NCBI GenBank assembly: GCA_037968895.1
Contig: JBBKWJ010000151.1
Span: 1 to 41,059 of the forward strand
DNA length: 41,059 nt
Reading direction: 5' to 3'
From: JBBKWJ01 sp037968895
GTDB taxonomy: Bacteria > Actinomycetota > Acidimicrobiia > Acidimicrobiales > SZUA-35
Shown: positions 1-7,351 of the stretch, piece by piece
Layout: each line of letters begins with the position of its first letter
How positions within the stretch are numbered: position 1 is the first letter of the stretch
The notes under the pieces: model-generated
Databases searched by the model: none
What the model was told of the DNA's origin: nothing
The model's input: only the letters and a program-made list of their open reading frames with translations
Position numbers and translations under genes: made by a program

Positions 1-60
1 GACGGCTATCCGAGGTCGTTCAAACGGCAAGAGCGAAAACCGCTCTTCACGTTTAGCTAA
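1..60 (+). CDS. rsmG: C-terminal end of 16S rRNA methyltransferase RsmG (GidB), partial
   Basis: The first 60 bases read in frame 1 as 19 codons followed by TAA at 58-60. The residues include Y-P-R near the start and K-P-L near the end, which resembles the conserved tail of RsmG (usual pattern Y-P-R, then Lys-rich, then P-L). RsmG methylates G527 of 16S rRNA (E. coli numbering). The position immediately before parA-parB is the usual actinobacterial gene order (gidB-parA-parB), and a strong hairpin follows 12 bases after the stop. Only the tail is present, so the call rests on a short motif plus context; another gene ending here is possible. Confidence 0.55.
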   Translation, partial: DGYPRSFKRQERKPLFTFS

Positions 61-72
61 CGAATGACTTTG

Positions 73-115
73 AACGCAAAGGGCCCCGGCGCAGAGCGCC
101 GGGGCCCTTTGCGTT
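73..115 (+). terminator. Strong hairpin terminator after the rsmG tail
   Basis: A perfect 20-bp inverted repeat (73-92 with 96-115) with a 3-base loop AGA. The GC-rich core is flanked by AAA on the left arm and TTT on the right arm, so it could work in either direction. It starts 12 bases after the TAA at 58-60 and separates the upstream gene from the parA region. Confidence 0.85.
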
Positions 116-222
116 GACCTGACCTCACGGACTCCCCCAAACCTGATCCGACTACGACTCCCCGTCTGGCTGATGCCGCCTCGTAACTTGAGTGGGAGCC
201 GAACGCGACTTGGTCCGTCCGA

Positions 223-238
223 TGTTTCACGTGAAACA
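223..238. other. parS: parS centromere site (copy 1)
   Basis: The 16-mer TGTTTCACGTGAAACA is an exact match to the palindromic chromosomal parS consensus bound by ParB. It lies about 110 bases after the rsmG terminator. With copy 2 at 1673-1688 it brackets the gene-free stretch before parA. ParB loads on such sites and spreads with CTP as its clamp-loading nucleotide. Confidence 0.93.
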
Positions 239-239
239 A

Positions 240-1670
240 CGCCACAACGGCCTACGCCACGGTGTAGCTATCGACTTTAGGATGCGTGGCCGTCGCGATT
301 GTTCATCCGGCCATTTTGAGTTCCGGGCGGCGTGGTTCCCGTTTTCGAGGTCGAAGGTGTAATAGTTGCCGCCGCTCTACGTCATCAGGGCGAAGCGTAA
401 GATGACAGCACGAGAACGCCATTGGCTCCTGAAGGCAATGCTGGCACGCGAAGGGTCACCCCCCGGCCTCGAATGGATTCCTCCTTGGGACCCGTTGAGA
501 ATTGCTGCTGGCATTGGCTAGCCGCAGGCACCCGTCGAGTTGTGACGATGCGGTCTCGTCACCTAGTCCCCCGGCCGCGACACCGGTTCTCTGGGCCGAG
601 TCACGCTACCGAACCGATCATGTAGAGAGCCATCAGCCAAAGTCTGTCGTTGATGAAGTCTGAGGTATGAAGGCCACAACTGGGCTGTTCGACGACACGA
701 CACGACGGGCCATCGCCAGCCTGACGGTTGAACAAAGAACCGAGACGATGTTGAGACACAGGGGAGACTCCCCCATGCCGCAGATTGGGATAGGCATCGA
801 CACCAACCCAGACGACCAATACCGGCTAGCTATCCAAAACTGACGAGCTTCAGGTTGTTTCCGGACGTCGTTGATGGCGAGCGCGCCAACTGGCTGAGAG
901 TTCGCTTCTTCTGGGCCGGCCGATCACATCGAGGTTAAACCTACGGAGCCAAATGGCAGACCGAATCGGGTCCCCTAGCGAACGAGAAGATTCTCACCGG
1001 CTCGATAACGCAGGCTGAGATCATGACCGGAGCGAATCGGATGGAGACTAACACCGACCTACAGCGAGCTGCTTGGCGCCATCCCCTTGGCCGATCGCGT
1101 ACCTGCCAAGTGCTCAGACGCAGCGGACGGCAAGGTCGAGGGCCTGGTTCCACTAGCGTGGGAGCATCTGAAAGTCAGCGCTTCTCTCTGGCTGGTCACT
1201 CGATCTGGCATCGGGAAATCAAACGTGATGTCGGAGCGTGATGTCGGAGCGCTATGTCTGAGCGTCGTGTCGGAGTGCTACTTGTCCTGTGCGTGTTGGC
1301 CGGATGGAGATTGATCCGTTGACCGCCCGTCGACTGCGTCCAAGGTAACAAGACCTTGACATTCGGCCGTCGTCGTAGTTGTTCCTCTGTGCTGGTTGGT
1401 GCAGGGCGTTGTATGCGTTGCTCGAAGTTGACAACAATGGGACAGCGATGCGCCGTCGCATATCTGCCGCCAGATTCTCACAGCTCGTGGCTAGTTTTCG
1501 GCAGATGGCTTGGTGGCGATCTGCCTAGGGGTTCGCGCAGCGTGGACCGGCCTGACTGTTTGCGTGTGCTGGGGGAGAGGACAGCGATTCGGTATCGGTG
1601 CGATCCGGATCGGGTCGCAGCGTCCCCGTGTTGTGTAGTTGATGATGTACACTCGTCGAATCGCTGCGTT
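240..1670. other. Gene-free stretch between the two parS sites
   Basis: No reading frame here has a recognisable domain, a good ribosome binding site together with a plausible protein, or an RNA gene signature. Open frames are short and overlap on both strands; a 58-codon frame at 667-843 and two short minus-strand frames around 300-560 have protein-like composition but are broken by stops. No consensus DnaA box was seen, so this is not an obvious oriC. The only repeated structure noticed is the 13-bp tandem array at 1225-1276. The stretch may be a structural spacer near the centromere or the remains of decayed genes. Confidence 0.6.
1225..1276. repeat. Four-copy 13-bp tandem repeat
   Basis: Four consecutive 13-base units: two identical copies of GTGATGTCGGAGC (1225-1237, 1238-1250), then GCTATGTCTGAGC (1251-1263) and GTCGTGTCGGAGT (1264-1276), each of the latter 10/13 identical to the first. 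It lies in the gene-free stretch between parS sites. It is short for an iteron array and its role is unknown. Confidence 0.7.
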
Positions 1671-1672
1671 GA

Positions 1673-1688
1673 CGTTTCACGTGAAACG
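1673..1688. other. parS: parS centromere site (copy 2), in the parA leader
   Basis: The core GTTTCACGTGAAAC is intact and sits in a 20-bp perfect palindrome, GACGTTTCACGTGAAACGTC (1671-1690). The outer bases are C/G instead of the T/A of copy 1, a substitution outside the conserved 14-bp core. It lies 84 bases before the parA start, so ParB bound here could also repress or modulate parAB transcription; that role is inferred from position. Confidence 0.9.
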
Positions 1689-1771
1689 TCAACGGGGTTA
1701 CGGCAGTCGCCGTCGACCGTTCTTGCGGAGCAAGGTAATTCTTGTCTTTCCGCTCTCCTCTAGGAGTACTA

Positions 1772-2818
1772 ATGAGTCAGTCCGATCTGCCGACAGGCGG
1801 GGAAACCGAAGGAAACGACCCGTTGGCGACCACGGTCTCCGACCTTCTTGATAACGGAGCGTCGAATGCGCTGCCTGGCTCGGAGTCGCTTGAGCCCTAC
1901 CTAACGGACAATACTCCGACAGTGCCGGCAGACTCCGCGACCACGCCGCAAGCCTCTACTCAGAAGCCAGCGAGTTCGGCTTTGGGCGAGTCGCCACCGG
2001 CCGGCAAGCCAGAATCCGAAGAAGAGGGAGTCGGCCGACCACCGATGACCGAGTCGTGTCGCATCATCGCCGTCGCAAACCAGAAGGGCGGCGTTGGCAA
2101 GACAACGACAACAGTAAACCTTGGAGCGGCCCTCGCCGAGCTCGGATATCGAGTGCTCATCGTCGACTTGGATCCTCAGGGGAACGCCAGTACAGGTCTT
2201 GGCCTGAACCCTAGAAACCTCGAAGCATCGATGTACGACGTGCTGCTTCATGATGTTCCAATTGAGGATGCCATCGAGGCGGCGTCGGTTCGCAATCTTT
2301 TTGTGGCCCCGGCAAACCTGGATCTAGCCGGTGCCGAGATTGAGCTGGTACCTGCTTTCAGCCGTGAGATGCGCCTAAAGAATGCGCTGGCCGTCGTGAA
2401 TGACGACTACGACATGGTGCTGATCGACTGTCCGCCGTCGCTTGGACTTCTGACCGTGAATGCGTTTGCCGCAGCCACAGAGGTTCTCGTGCCTATCCAG
2501 TGTGAGTACTACGCACTTGAGGGCTTGGGCCAGTTGCTGCGAAACGTAGAGCTAGTGCAGAAGAACTTGAACGCCGAGCTTTATGTGAGGAATATCGTTC
2601 TGGTCATGTATGACGCTCGAACGAATCTCGCGGCACAGGTGGCGTCGGAAGTGCGTGGCCACTTTGGCGAGAAAGTTTGTCGCAGTGTGATCCCGAGAAC
2701 GGTGCGATTGTCTGAAGCTCCGAGCTTTGGGCAGCCGATCACAGTGTTCGACTCGATGTCTCGTGGATCGTTGGCGTATCGCGACTTGGCGAAGGAGATA
2801 GCTGATGAATCGTCGTAG
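1772..2818 (+). CDS. parA: Chromosome-partitioning ATPase ParA (Soj)
   Basis: A deviant-Walker ATPase of 348 aa that moves ParB-parS complexes during segregation, binding DNA non-specifically in its ATP state. The signature KGGVGKTT lies at about residues 105-112, followed by the VDLDPQGNAS motif and LIDCPPSLG (Walker B). The first ~95 residues are an acidic, Pro/Ser/Thr-rich, probably disordered extension absent from minimal ParA proteins. An internal ATG at 2045 would give the shorter usual form, but the ATG at 1772 has AGGAG five bases upstream, so I prefer it. The gene overlaps parB by 14 bases, indicating translational coupling. A parS site lies in its leader. Confidence 0.95.
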   Translation: MSQSDLPTGGETEGNDPLATTVSDLLDNGASNALPGSESLEPYLTDNTPTVPADSATTPQASTQKPASSALGESPPAGKPESEEEGVGRPPMTESCRIIAVANQKGGVGKTTTTVNLGAALAELGYRVLIVDLDPQGNASTGLGLNPRNLEASMYDVLLHDVPIEDAIEAASVRNLFVAPANLDLAGAEIELVPAFSREMRLKNALAVVNDDYDMVLIDCPPSLGLLTVNAFAAATEVLVPIQCEYYALEGLGQLLRNVELVQKNLNAELYVRNIVLVMYDARTNLAAQVASEVRGHFGEKVCRSVIPRTVRLSEAPSFGQPITVFDSMSRGSLAYRDLAKEIADESS

Positions 2819-3710
2819 TGGGTTAGGCAAGGGTCTGGGTTCACTGATTCCGACCGATGCTCGAGTACCGGATGATGGCGCGGCGCTCCGCGAGATTCCT
2901 GTGTCGGCAATCGCGGCCAATGAGTACCAGCCTCGTAACCGATTTGATGAGGAGGCCCTTGTTTCACTGACTGATTCAGTCCGTGAACTCGGTGTGCTCC
3001 AACCGATTCTGGTTCGCCAGTCTGGTGACCATCGATTTGAATTGATCGCGGGGGAGCGGCGTTGGCGCGCTGCTCGTCGGGCTGGGCTCGCCACCATTCC
3101 TGCCATTGTTCGTGATGTAGATGATCGGCATTCGCTGGAACAGGCGCTCGTCGAGAACCTTCATCGTGAGGATCTGAACGCGCTTGAAGAAGGCGCGGCC
3201 TATCAGCAACTGATAGATGACTTCGATCTCACGCAGGACGAGGTTGCGGTCCGAGTGGGTAAGAGCCGCTCGGCGGTATCTAATACGTTACGGCTGTTCC
3301 AGCTTCCTGGGTCAGTGCAACGCATGGTGGCGTCTGGCGACATCAGTGCAGGGCATGGACGGGCGATTCTCGGGACACCTGATCGGTCTGAGCAGGAGCG
3401 ACTCGCGAAGCGAGTGGTGACTGAGGGTTTGAATGTTCGCCAACTTGAAGAACTTGTCAGAGGCTCGGCTCGCGGGATAAATGACCCTTCTCCTGGTCGT
3501 CCGTCGTCGGGTGGTTCGCCCGGCGAGACGAAGCCGGCCGCCCTCCTCGAACTCGAAGAGCTTCTTGGCAACCACCTCTCGACGCGGGTCACTCTGTCGA
3601 TGACAAAGGGCCGCGGTCGGATGATGATTGAGTTCGCCGACCTTGCCGATCTTGAGCGGGTGTATCGCGCGATGTTGGCGGGAGAACAGCCGTCAATTGA
3701 TCTTTCCTGA
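2805..3710 (+). CDS. parB: Chromosome-partitioning protein ParB (CTP-dependent parS clamp)
   Basis: A 301-aa ParB. After an N-terminal GLGKGLGSLIP segment (typical ParA-interaction region) comes the ParB/Srx nucleotide-binding domain with GERRWRAA at residues 83-90 and ENLHREDLN at 117-125, then a central helix-turn-helix around residues 143-165 that reads parS, and a C-terminal dimerisation domain (about 250-301). The linker is rich in Gly, Ser and Pro. ATG at 2805 lies inside the end of parA. Its target sites are present at 223 and 1673 in this same window. The GERR CTP-binding motif is intact. Confidence 0.96.
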   Translation: MNRRSGLGKGLGSLIPTDARVPDDGAALREIPVSAIAANEYQPRNRFDEEALVSLTDSVRELGVLQPILVRQSGDHRFELIAGERRWRAARRAGLATIPAIVRDVDDRHSLEQALVENLHREDLNALEEGAAYQQLIDDFDLTQDEVAVRVGKSRSAVSNTLRLFQLPGSVQRMVASGDISAGHGRAILGTPDRSEQERLAKRVVTEGLNVRQLEELVRGSARGINDPSPGRPSSGGSPGETKPAALLELEELLGNHLSTRVTLSMTKGRGRMMIEFADLADLERVYRAMLAGEQPSIDLS

Positions 3711-3789
3711 GCTCGCAGCGGTCCCGATTACCCGCTCTGGCACTGGAATGTCTCGACCTCTGGCTGACCTAAAGAGGTTTCGCACAGCC

Positions 3790-3810
3790 TGTGGATAAAC
3801 CTGTGTATAC
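3790..3810 (-). promoter_or_regulatory. Consensus DnaA box with a weaker neighbour
   Basis: TGTGGATAA at 3790-3798 is the exact complement of the DnaA box TTATCCACA. TGTGTATAC at 3802-3810 matches 7 of 9 bases, with starts 12 bases apart. They lie between the convergent parB and trxA genes, outside coding sequence. Two boxes are too few for an origin; a DnaA-titrating or regulatory site is possible. Confidence 0.5.
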
Positions 3811-3916
3811 AGTGAATTCAGAGTTGAGGTTGAGTGTTCGCAGCTCGCGCGTAGCAAGGCACAGAGGGTGATCTGTAGCGGGTGATGTTATCGACTGCTA
3901 CCGCTGAGCCGTAGAC

Positions 3917-3950
3917 GCGACAATGCCCGGCGTGAGCCGGGCATTGTCGC
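3917..3950. terminator. Bidirectional terminator hairpin between parB and trxA
   Basis: A perfect 15-bp inverted repeat (3917-3931 with 3936-3950) with the four-base loop GTGA. It lies between convergent parB and trxA and probably ends both transcripts. There is no T-run after either arm, as is common in high-GC actinobacteria. Confidence 0.75.
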
Positions 3951-3973
3951 GAGCAGATCGGTTGGGTCTGGTT

Positions 3974-4294
3974 CTAGAAACCGAATTCCTGTAGGAGAGA
4001 TGCCTTTGGCTTTGCTCCAACTATTCGCTTCTCAAGTTCACCGTTGCGGAACACCAGCATTGTTGGAATGCTCATGACCCCATACCGCTGCGGGATCTGC
4101 GGGTTCTCGTCGATATTGAGCTTCGCAATCTTGATGGCGCCAGCTTGCTCCGTTGCGATCTCGGCGAGGGTAGGAGCGATCATCTTGCATGGCCCACACC
4201 ACTCGGCCCAAAGATCGACAACGACCGGAACATCGGAAGAATTGATGAGCTCATCGAAGCTGGTATCGGTAAGGGTGATTACGTTGTCGGACAT
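3974..4294 (-). CDS. trxA: Thioredoxin
   Basis: A 106-aa cytoplasmic disulfide reductant. The active site WCGPC is at residues 32-36 and the cis-proline segment SIPTM is present. The open frame extends upstream to 4405, but the ATG at 4294 has GGAGG five bases upstream, and the protein from there has the normal thioredoxin length, so the upstream part is excluded. It lies 56 bases after trxB on the same strand, so enzyme and substrate are probably co-transcribed, as in Rv3913-Rv3914 of M. tuberculosis. Transcription probably ends at the hairpin 3917-3950. Confidence 0.96.
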   Translation of the reverse strand: MSDNVITLTDTSFDELINSSDVPVVVDLWAEWCGPCKMIAPTLAEIATEQAGAIKIAKLNIDENPQIPQRYGVMSIPTMLVFRNGELEKRIVGAKPKASLLQEFGF

Positions 4295-4350
4295 ATTTCC
4301 TCCGGTAGTGCGGTCGTAGGGTAGAACGTCGGTAGAGCGGATGGTATTCC

Positions 4351-5316
4351 CTAGTGGTCGACGTTGGCTTCGAGCCAGCGTTCGGCGTCTAGGGCAGCGG
4401 TGCAACCAGAGCCAGCGGCGGTGATTGCCTGGCGATAGCTGTCGTCTTGAACGTCACCGCATGCGAAGACACCGTCGACGCTGGTGCGAGCGGTCGGCGC
4501 ATCGGTAATCAAGTAGCCGTTGTCCTTGAGTGCCAACTGGCCGACGAAGAGATCGGTTGTTGGTCGGTGACCGATTGCGACGAACATGCCGGTGACAGCT
4601 AGTTCCGAAACGTCGGCAGTCTTGTTGTTTCTGACACGAAGGCCGCTGAGAGTCTGTTCGCCTAGGGCCTCCTCGACGACGGTGTCCCACAAGAATGAGA
4701 TCTTTGGGTTGTTCTTGGCTCGATCAATCATGATTTGTGAGGCGCGAAGCTCATCGCGACGATGCACTATGGTGACCGTCTTTGCGAAACGACTGAGGAA
4801 CGAGGCCTCTTCGAGCGCAGAGTCGCCTCCACCGATAACAGCAATGTCGTGGTCGCGGAAGAAGAAACCGTCGCAGGTGGCGCAGGTCGAAACACCGTGG
4901 CCGAGTAGTCGCGCTTCGCCCGGCACGTTCAGCATTAGGGCGGTCGCACCGGTTGAGATGATGACGGTATGAGCGAGGTAGGTGGGATCGGCGGTATCTG
5001 GGTCGCCTACCCAGATCTTGAATGGCCGCTCAGATAGGTCAACTTTGGATGCTTTGACCGTCTCGATTTGGGCTCCAAACCTTGCGGCTTGCGAGCGGAA
5101 CGCGATCATGAGATCGGGGCCCATGATGCCGTCGGGAAAACCGGGGTAGTTCTCAACTTCGGTCGTGAGCATGAGTTGCCCCCCAGGTTGATCGCTCGTC
5201 GATGAGGGTTCGCCCTCGAGGACGAGGGGATTGAGGCTGGCTCGAGCGGTGTAGATAGCGGCCGTGAGGCCCGCTGGGCCGCTGCCGATGATGACTACGT
5301 CGTGCACGTCAGACAT
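4351..5316 (-). CDS. trxB: Thioredoxin reductase (NADPH, FAD)
   Basis: A 321-aa low-molecular-weight thioredoxin reductase that passes electrons from NADPH through FAD to the redox-active CATC pair (residues 145-148) and on to thioredoxin. The FAD-binding GSGPAG is at 11-16, the NADPH-binding GGGDSALEEA near 162-171, and a C-terminal CGD motif in the FAD domain is also seen. The start at 5316 (MSDVHDVV) is chosen because GGAG lies six bases upstream; an extension to 5379 would add 21 residues that do not fit the family. It is followed by trxA. Confidence 0.96.
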   Translation of the reverse strand: MSDVHDVVIIGSGPAGLTAAIYTARASLNPLVLEGEPSSTSDQPGGQLMLTTEVENYPGFPDGIMGPDLMIAFRSQAARFGAQIETVKASKVDLSERPFKIWVGDPDTADPTYLAHTVIISTGATALMLNVPGEARLLGHGVSTCATCDGFFFRDHDIAVIGGGDSALEEASFLSRFAKTVTIVHRRDELRASQIMIDRAKNNPKISFLWDTVVEEALGEQTLSGLRVRNNKTADVSELAVTGMFVAIGHRPTTDLFVGQLALKDNGYLITDAPTARTSVDGVFACGDVQDDSYRQAITAAGSGCTAALDAERWLEANVDH

Positions 5317-5416
5317 GAGGAACTCCAAGGCGTAAGAGGTGTAAGTGGGGGAGGTGACGCCGAAGGGGTTAACCGTCAAGGCTGGCAGTTTGTTCCGCCG
5401 CGTTACCTATCGAGCG

Positions 5417-5752
5417 CTACTTGCCGCGCTTTCTCCACAAGAGGAGGCCGGCGATGATGAAGACGGCAGACATGATGTAGTAGGCGAGCCAAACTTCACC
5501 GTCACTGATGAAGGGGAGCTCAGCGGTTGCGGCCGCAAGCAAACGAACGATGAACACAAGCACGAGCACGGCAACAAAAAGGCCGAGTAGCGCTGCACTC
5601 AGCAGGTAGACAACGGCCCTCGAAAGCACAAGAGCCTTGCCGGTTGTTGCCAACTTGGTCTTGTCGACGTAGCCGACGACGGTGTTGGCTGCTTTCACAG
5701 GCCAATCGTCATCAGTAGCAAAATTTGTTGATACTCCGTCGCCTTCGCTCAT
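5417..5752 (-). CDS. Small two-helix membrane protein, holin-superfamily-like
   Basis: A 111-aa protein with a polar N-terminus (~40 residues) and two predicted membrane helices (about residues 46-72 and 87-104), ending in WRKRGK, which suggests a cytoplasmic C-terminus. The arrangement resembles the actinobacterial 'putative holin / phage holin superfamily III-like' small membrane proteins, but no diagnostic motif is visible. It lies between the anti-sigma factor and trxB on the same strand and is probably part of that transcript. No function is assigned. Confidence 0.7.
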   Translation of the reverse strand: MSEGDGVSTNFATDDDWPVKAANTVVGYVDKTKLATTGKALVLSRAVVYLLSAALLGLFVAVLVLVFIVRLLAAATAELPFISDGEVWLAYYIMSAVFIIAGLLLWRKRGK

Positions 5753-5832
5753 CCGGGGGATCCTAGCGCGAACCAGCGGGCCGTCCGAGTTTGACGAGAT
5801 TTCTCAACTGCCCGCTGAGTTTCTTGGCGTCG

Positions 5833-6738
5833 TTAGCCGTCGGTTTGGAGCACAAGTTGTTCGAGCTCGACGCATTCAGTGTCCACGAGGTGTGCGGTGA
5901 ATGCATCGTCTTCGAAAGTGACGAAGTATTCCACGATCGCCTCACCGACGAGAATGGGTATCGCCGATCGAATGGTGTCTAGCTCGTAGAGCGGCGTCGC
6001 ACAGCCGTCGAGATATGGGACATACCCATCTTCATTGATGATGCCAAGTTCGTCGCTGATCTCCAGCAGCGTTGCGGTCGCAGGAAAAGCGTAGTTCGGG
6101 ATAGGAGCCCCGTCTGGCGTGGTTAGCGTCGTCCGTTCGCTTTCGCCGGCCGAATCTTCCGCTGGCGCATCGGCTGAAGCGGCCGAATCGTTCATGGCAG
6201 AGTCTTCGGCCATTGCCTCGGTGGTATCAGTCGCCGCTTCGCTTGCCGCCATCGGCGCGTCGAGTGCCTGGGTCTCTTCGACCATTGCGGCGGTACTGGC
6301 GCTGTCCTCGCCGGAACCGATGTTTGCCAAACTGCCGATGGCCAGGGCGCCAATGCCTGCGACCACAACGAAGCCAGCGGCCATGCTGAGCACTCGATAA
6401 CGACGTCGATTGCGTAGATCAATGATGTTTGCCGACGGAGTGGGAGATGAGCCGTTTGTCGAAACCGAGGGGGCCGCACCCGGTGTTTCGCGTCCGGTGG
6501 CACCGTAAAGGTCGTCGAAGGCCGCTCCTGCCATGGCAAGGTGCTTCGCCTTGATGTCGTTGTCGACTGGTCGCGAGGCCAGGGTGTCGTCCGCTTGAAC
6601 CAGGCGATTGCGAAGTGCTTCGATCTCTTGCACAACTGATACGAGTCGAGGGTCGTTCTCGACGACGGTCCGCTGAGCGGCGTCGAGTTCCCCATCGCTA
6701 TAGGCCGAAGCCAGTTCGTAGTCGTCGTCTTCAATCAT
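5833..6738 (-). CDS. Membrane-anchored anti-sigma factor (RsmA-position)
   Basis: A 301-aa protein. The cytoplasmic N-terminus begins with the typical anti-sigma pattern (ELASAYSDGELD, residues 8-19). One membrane helix lies at about 116-138, followed by a long outside region starting with an Ala/Asp/Ser/Glu-rich low-complexity stretch (~140-205) and then a folded-looking C-terminal part containing two cysteines. The HxxxCxxC zinc motif of many anti-sigma factors is absent. The start overlaps the sigma gene by 8 bases, the usual coupling of such pairs. By position it matches Rv3912 (RsmA, anti-SigM). Release could follow proteolysis of the outside region; that is inferred. Confidence 0.8.
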   Translation of the reverse strand: MIEDDDYELASAYSDGELDAAQRTVVENDPRLVSVVQEIEALRNRLVQADDTLASRPVDNDIKAKHLAMAGAAFDDLYGATGRETPGAAPSVSTNGSSPTPSANIIDLRNRRRYRVLSMAAGFVVVAGIGALAIGSLANIGSGEDSASTAAMVEETQALDAPMAASEAATDTTEAMAEDSAMNDSAASADAPAEDSAGESERTTLTTPDGAPIPNYAFPATATLLEISDELGIINEDGYVPYLDGCATPLYELDTIRSAIPILVGEAIVEYFVTFEDDAFTAHLVDTECVELEQLVLQTDG

Positions 6739-7273
6739 CGTGCAAGGTATGACGTTCGGTTGGTGGGTCTTGGTTCCCGAGAATCTCGGCGAGTTGTCGA
6801 CGCCCCCTGGCAATGCGAGAACGCACAGTGCCTGGCGGTATCGCGAGGGTATCGGCGATGGCGGAATAGTCGAGACCGTAGAGGTCTCGCAGGACAACGG
6901 GGGCGCGGAACTCCTCGGGGAGTTGGGCGAGCGCATCGTCGATTGTGAGCGCGTCTAGTCGCTGGTCGACGGCAGATGTGGTTGTAGGTGCAGCTTCGGG
7001 GATTTCATCGACGAGCACAGGACGCCGCGATCGGCGCCTGACCTCGTCTAACGCCGCGTTAGTGACGACTCGGTGCGACCAAGTACTGAACTTCGAGCGT
7101 CCGTCAAACGAGCCGAGACCGCGTACGACGGCCATGAGCGCTTCTTGGCATGCGTCGGCGGCGTCGGAGTCGTTGCCCATGACTCGCCAGCAGAGCGCGT
7201 AGAACCGATCGTAGTGACGGCTGAGCAGAAGGTCGAGCGATGCTCGATGCCCCTCTTGTGCTCGCCGTACCAA
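6731..7273 (-). CDS. ECF-family RNA polymerase sigma factor (SigM-like)
   Basis: About 180 aa with sigma region 2 (roughly residues 5-82, including DACQEAL, FSTW and a DEVRRRSRR segment) and region 4 (about 112-165, with the helix-turn-helix GLDYSAIADTLAIPPGTVRSRIARGR). It overlaps the anti-sigma gene by 8 bases. The start is uncertain: in this frame a TAA stop lies only 11 codons upstream, and TTG at 7273 is the only usual start codon near the family N-terminus, but it lacks a good ribosome binding site. A rare ATC start at 7294 would restore the TDDELVRRA beginning seen in the family. Neighbours and order match sigM in M. tuberculosis. Confidence 0.9.
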   Translation of the reverse strand: MVRRAQEGHRASLDLLLSRHYDRFYALCWRVMGNDSDAADACQEALMAVVRGLGSFDGRSKFSTWSHRVVTNAALDEVRRRSRRPVLVDEIPEAAPTTTSAVDQRLDALTIDDALAQLPEEFRAPVVLRDLYGLDYSAIADTLAIPPGTVRSRIARGRRQLAEILGNQDPPTERHTLHDD

Positions 7274-7351
7274 TTCATCGTCGGTGTATTCGATCGCCGT
7301 ATCTTAGGGTGTCGACGAGCGCTGCTCGGAGATGCTTCTCCGTGTAACGGT

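Noticed and set aside
667..843. A 58-codon plus-strand frame and two broken minus-strand frames (about 300-560) with protein-like composition
   Set aside because: They may be fragments of decayed genes, but no family could be recognised and stops interrupt them, so no gene or pseudogene is claimed.
240..1670. oriC in the gene-free stretch
   Set aside because: No consensus DnaA box and no AT-rich unwinding region were seen; the origin is more likely left of the window, beyond rsmG.
1356..1763. A 135-codon plus-strand frame before parA
   Set aside because: It runs through the parS palindrome and into the parA leader, has an Arg/Ser/Cys-rich composition without motif, and lacks a ribosome binding site.
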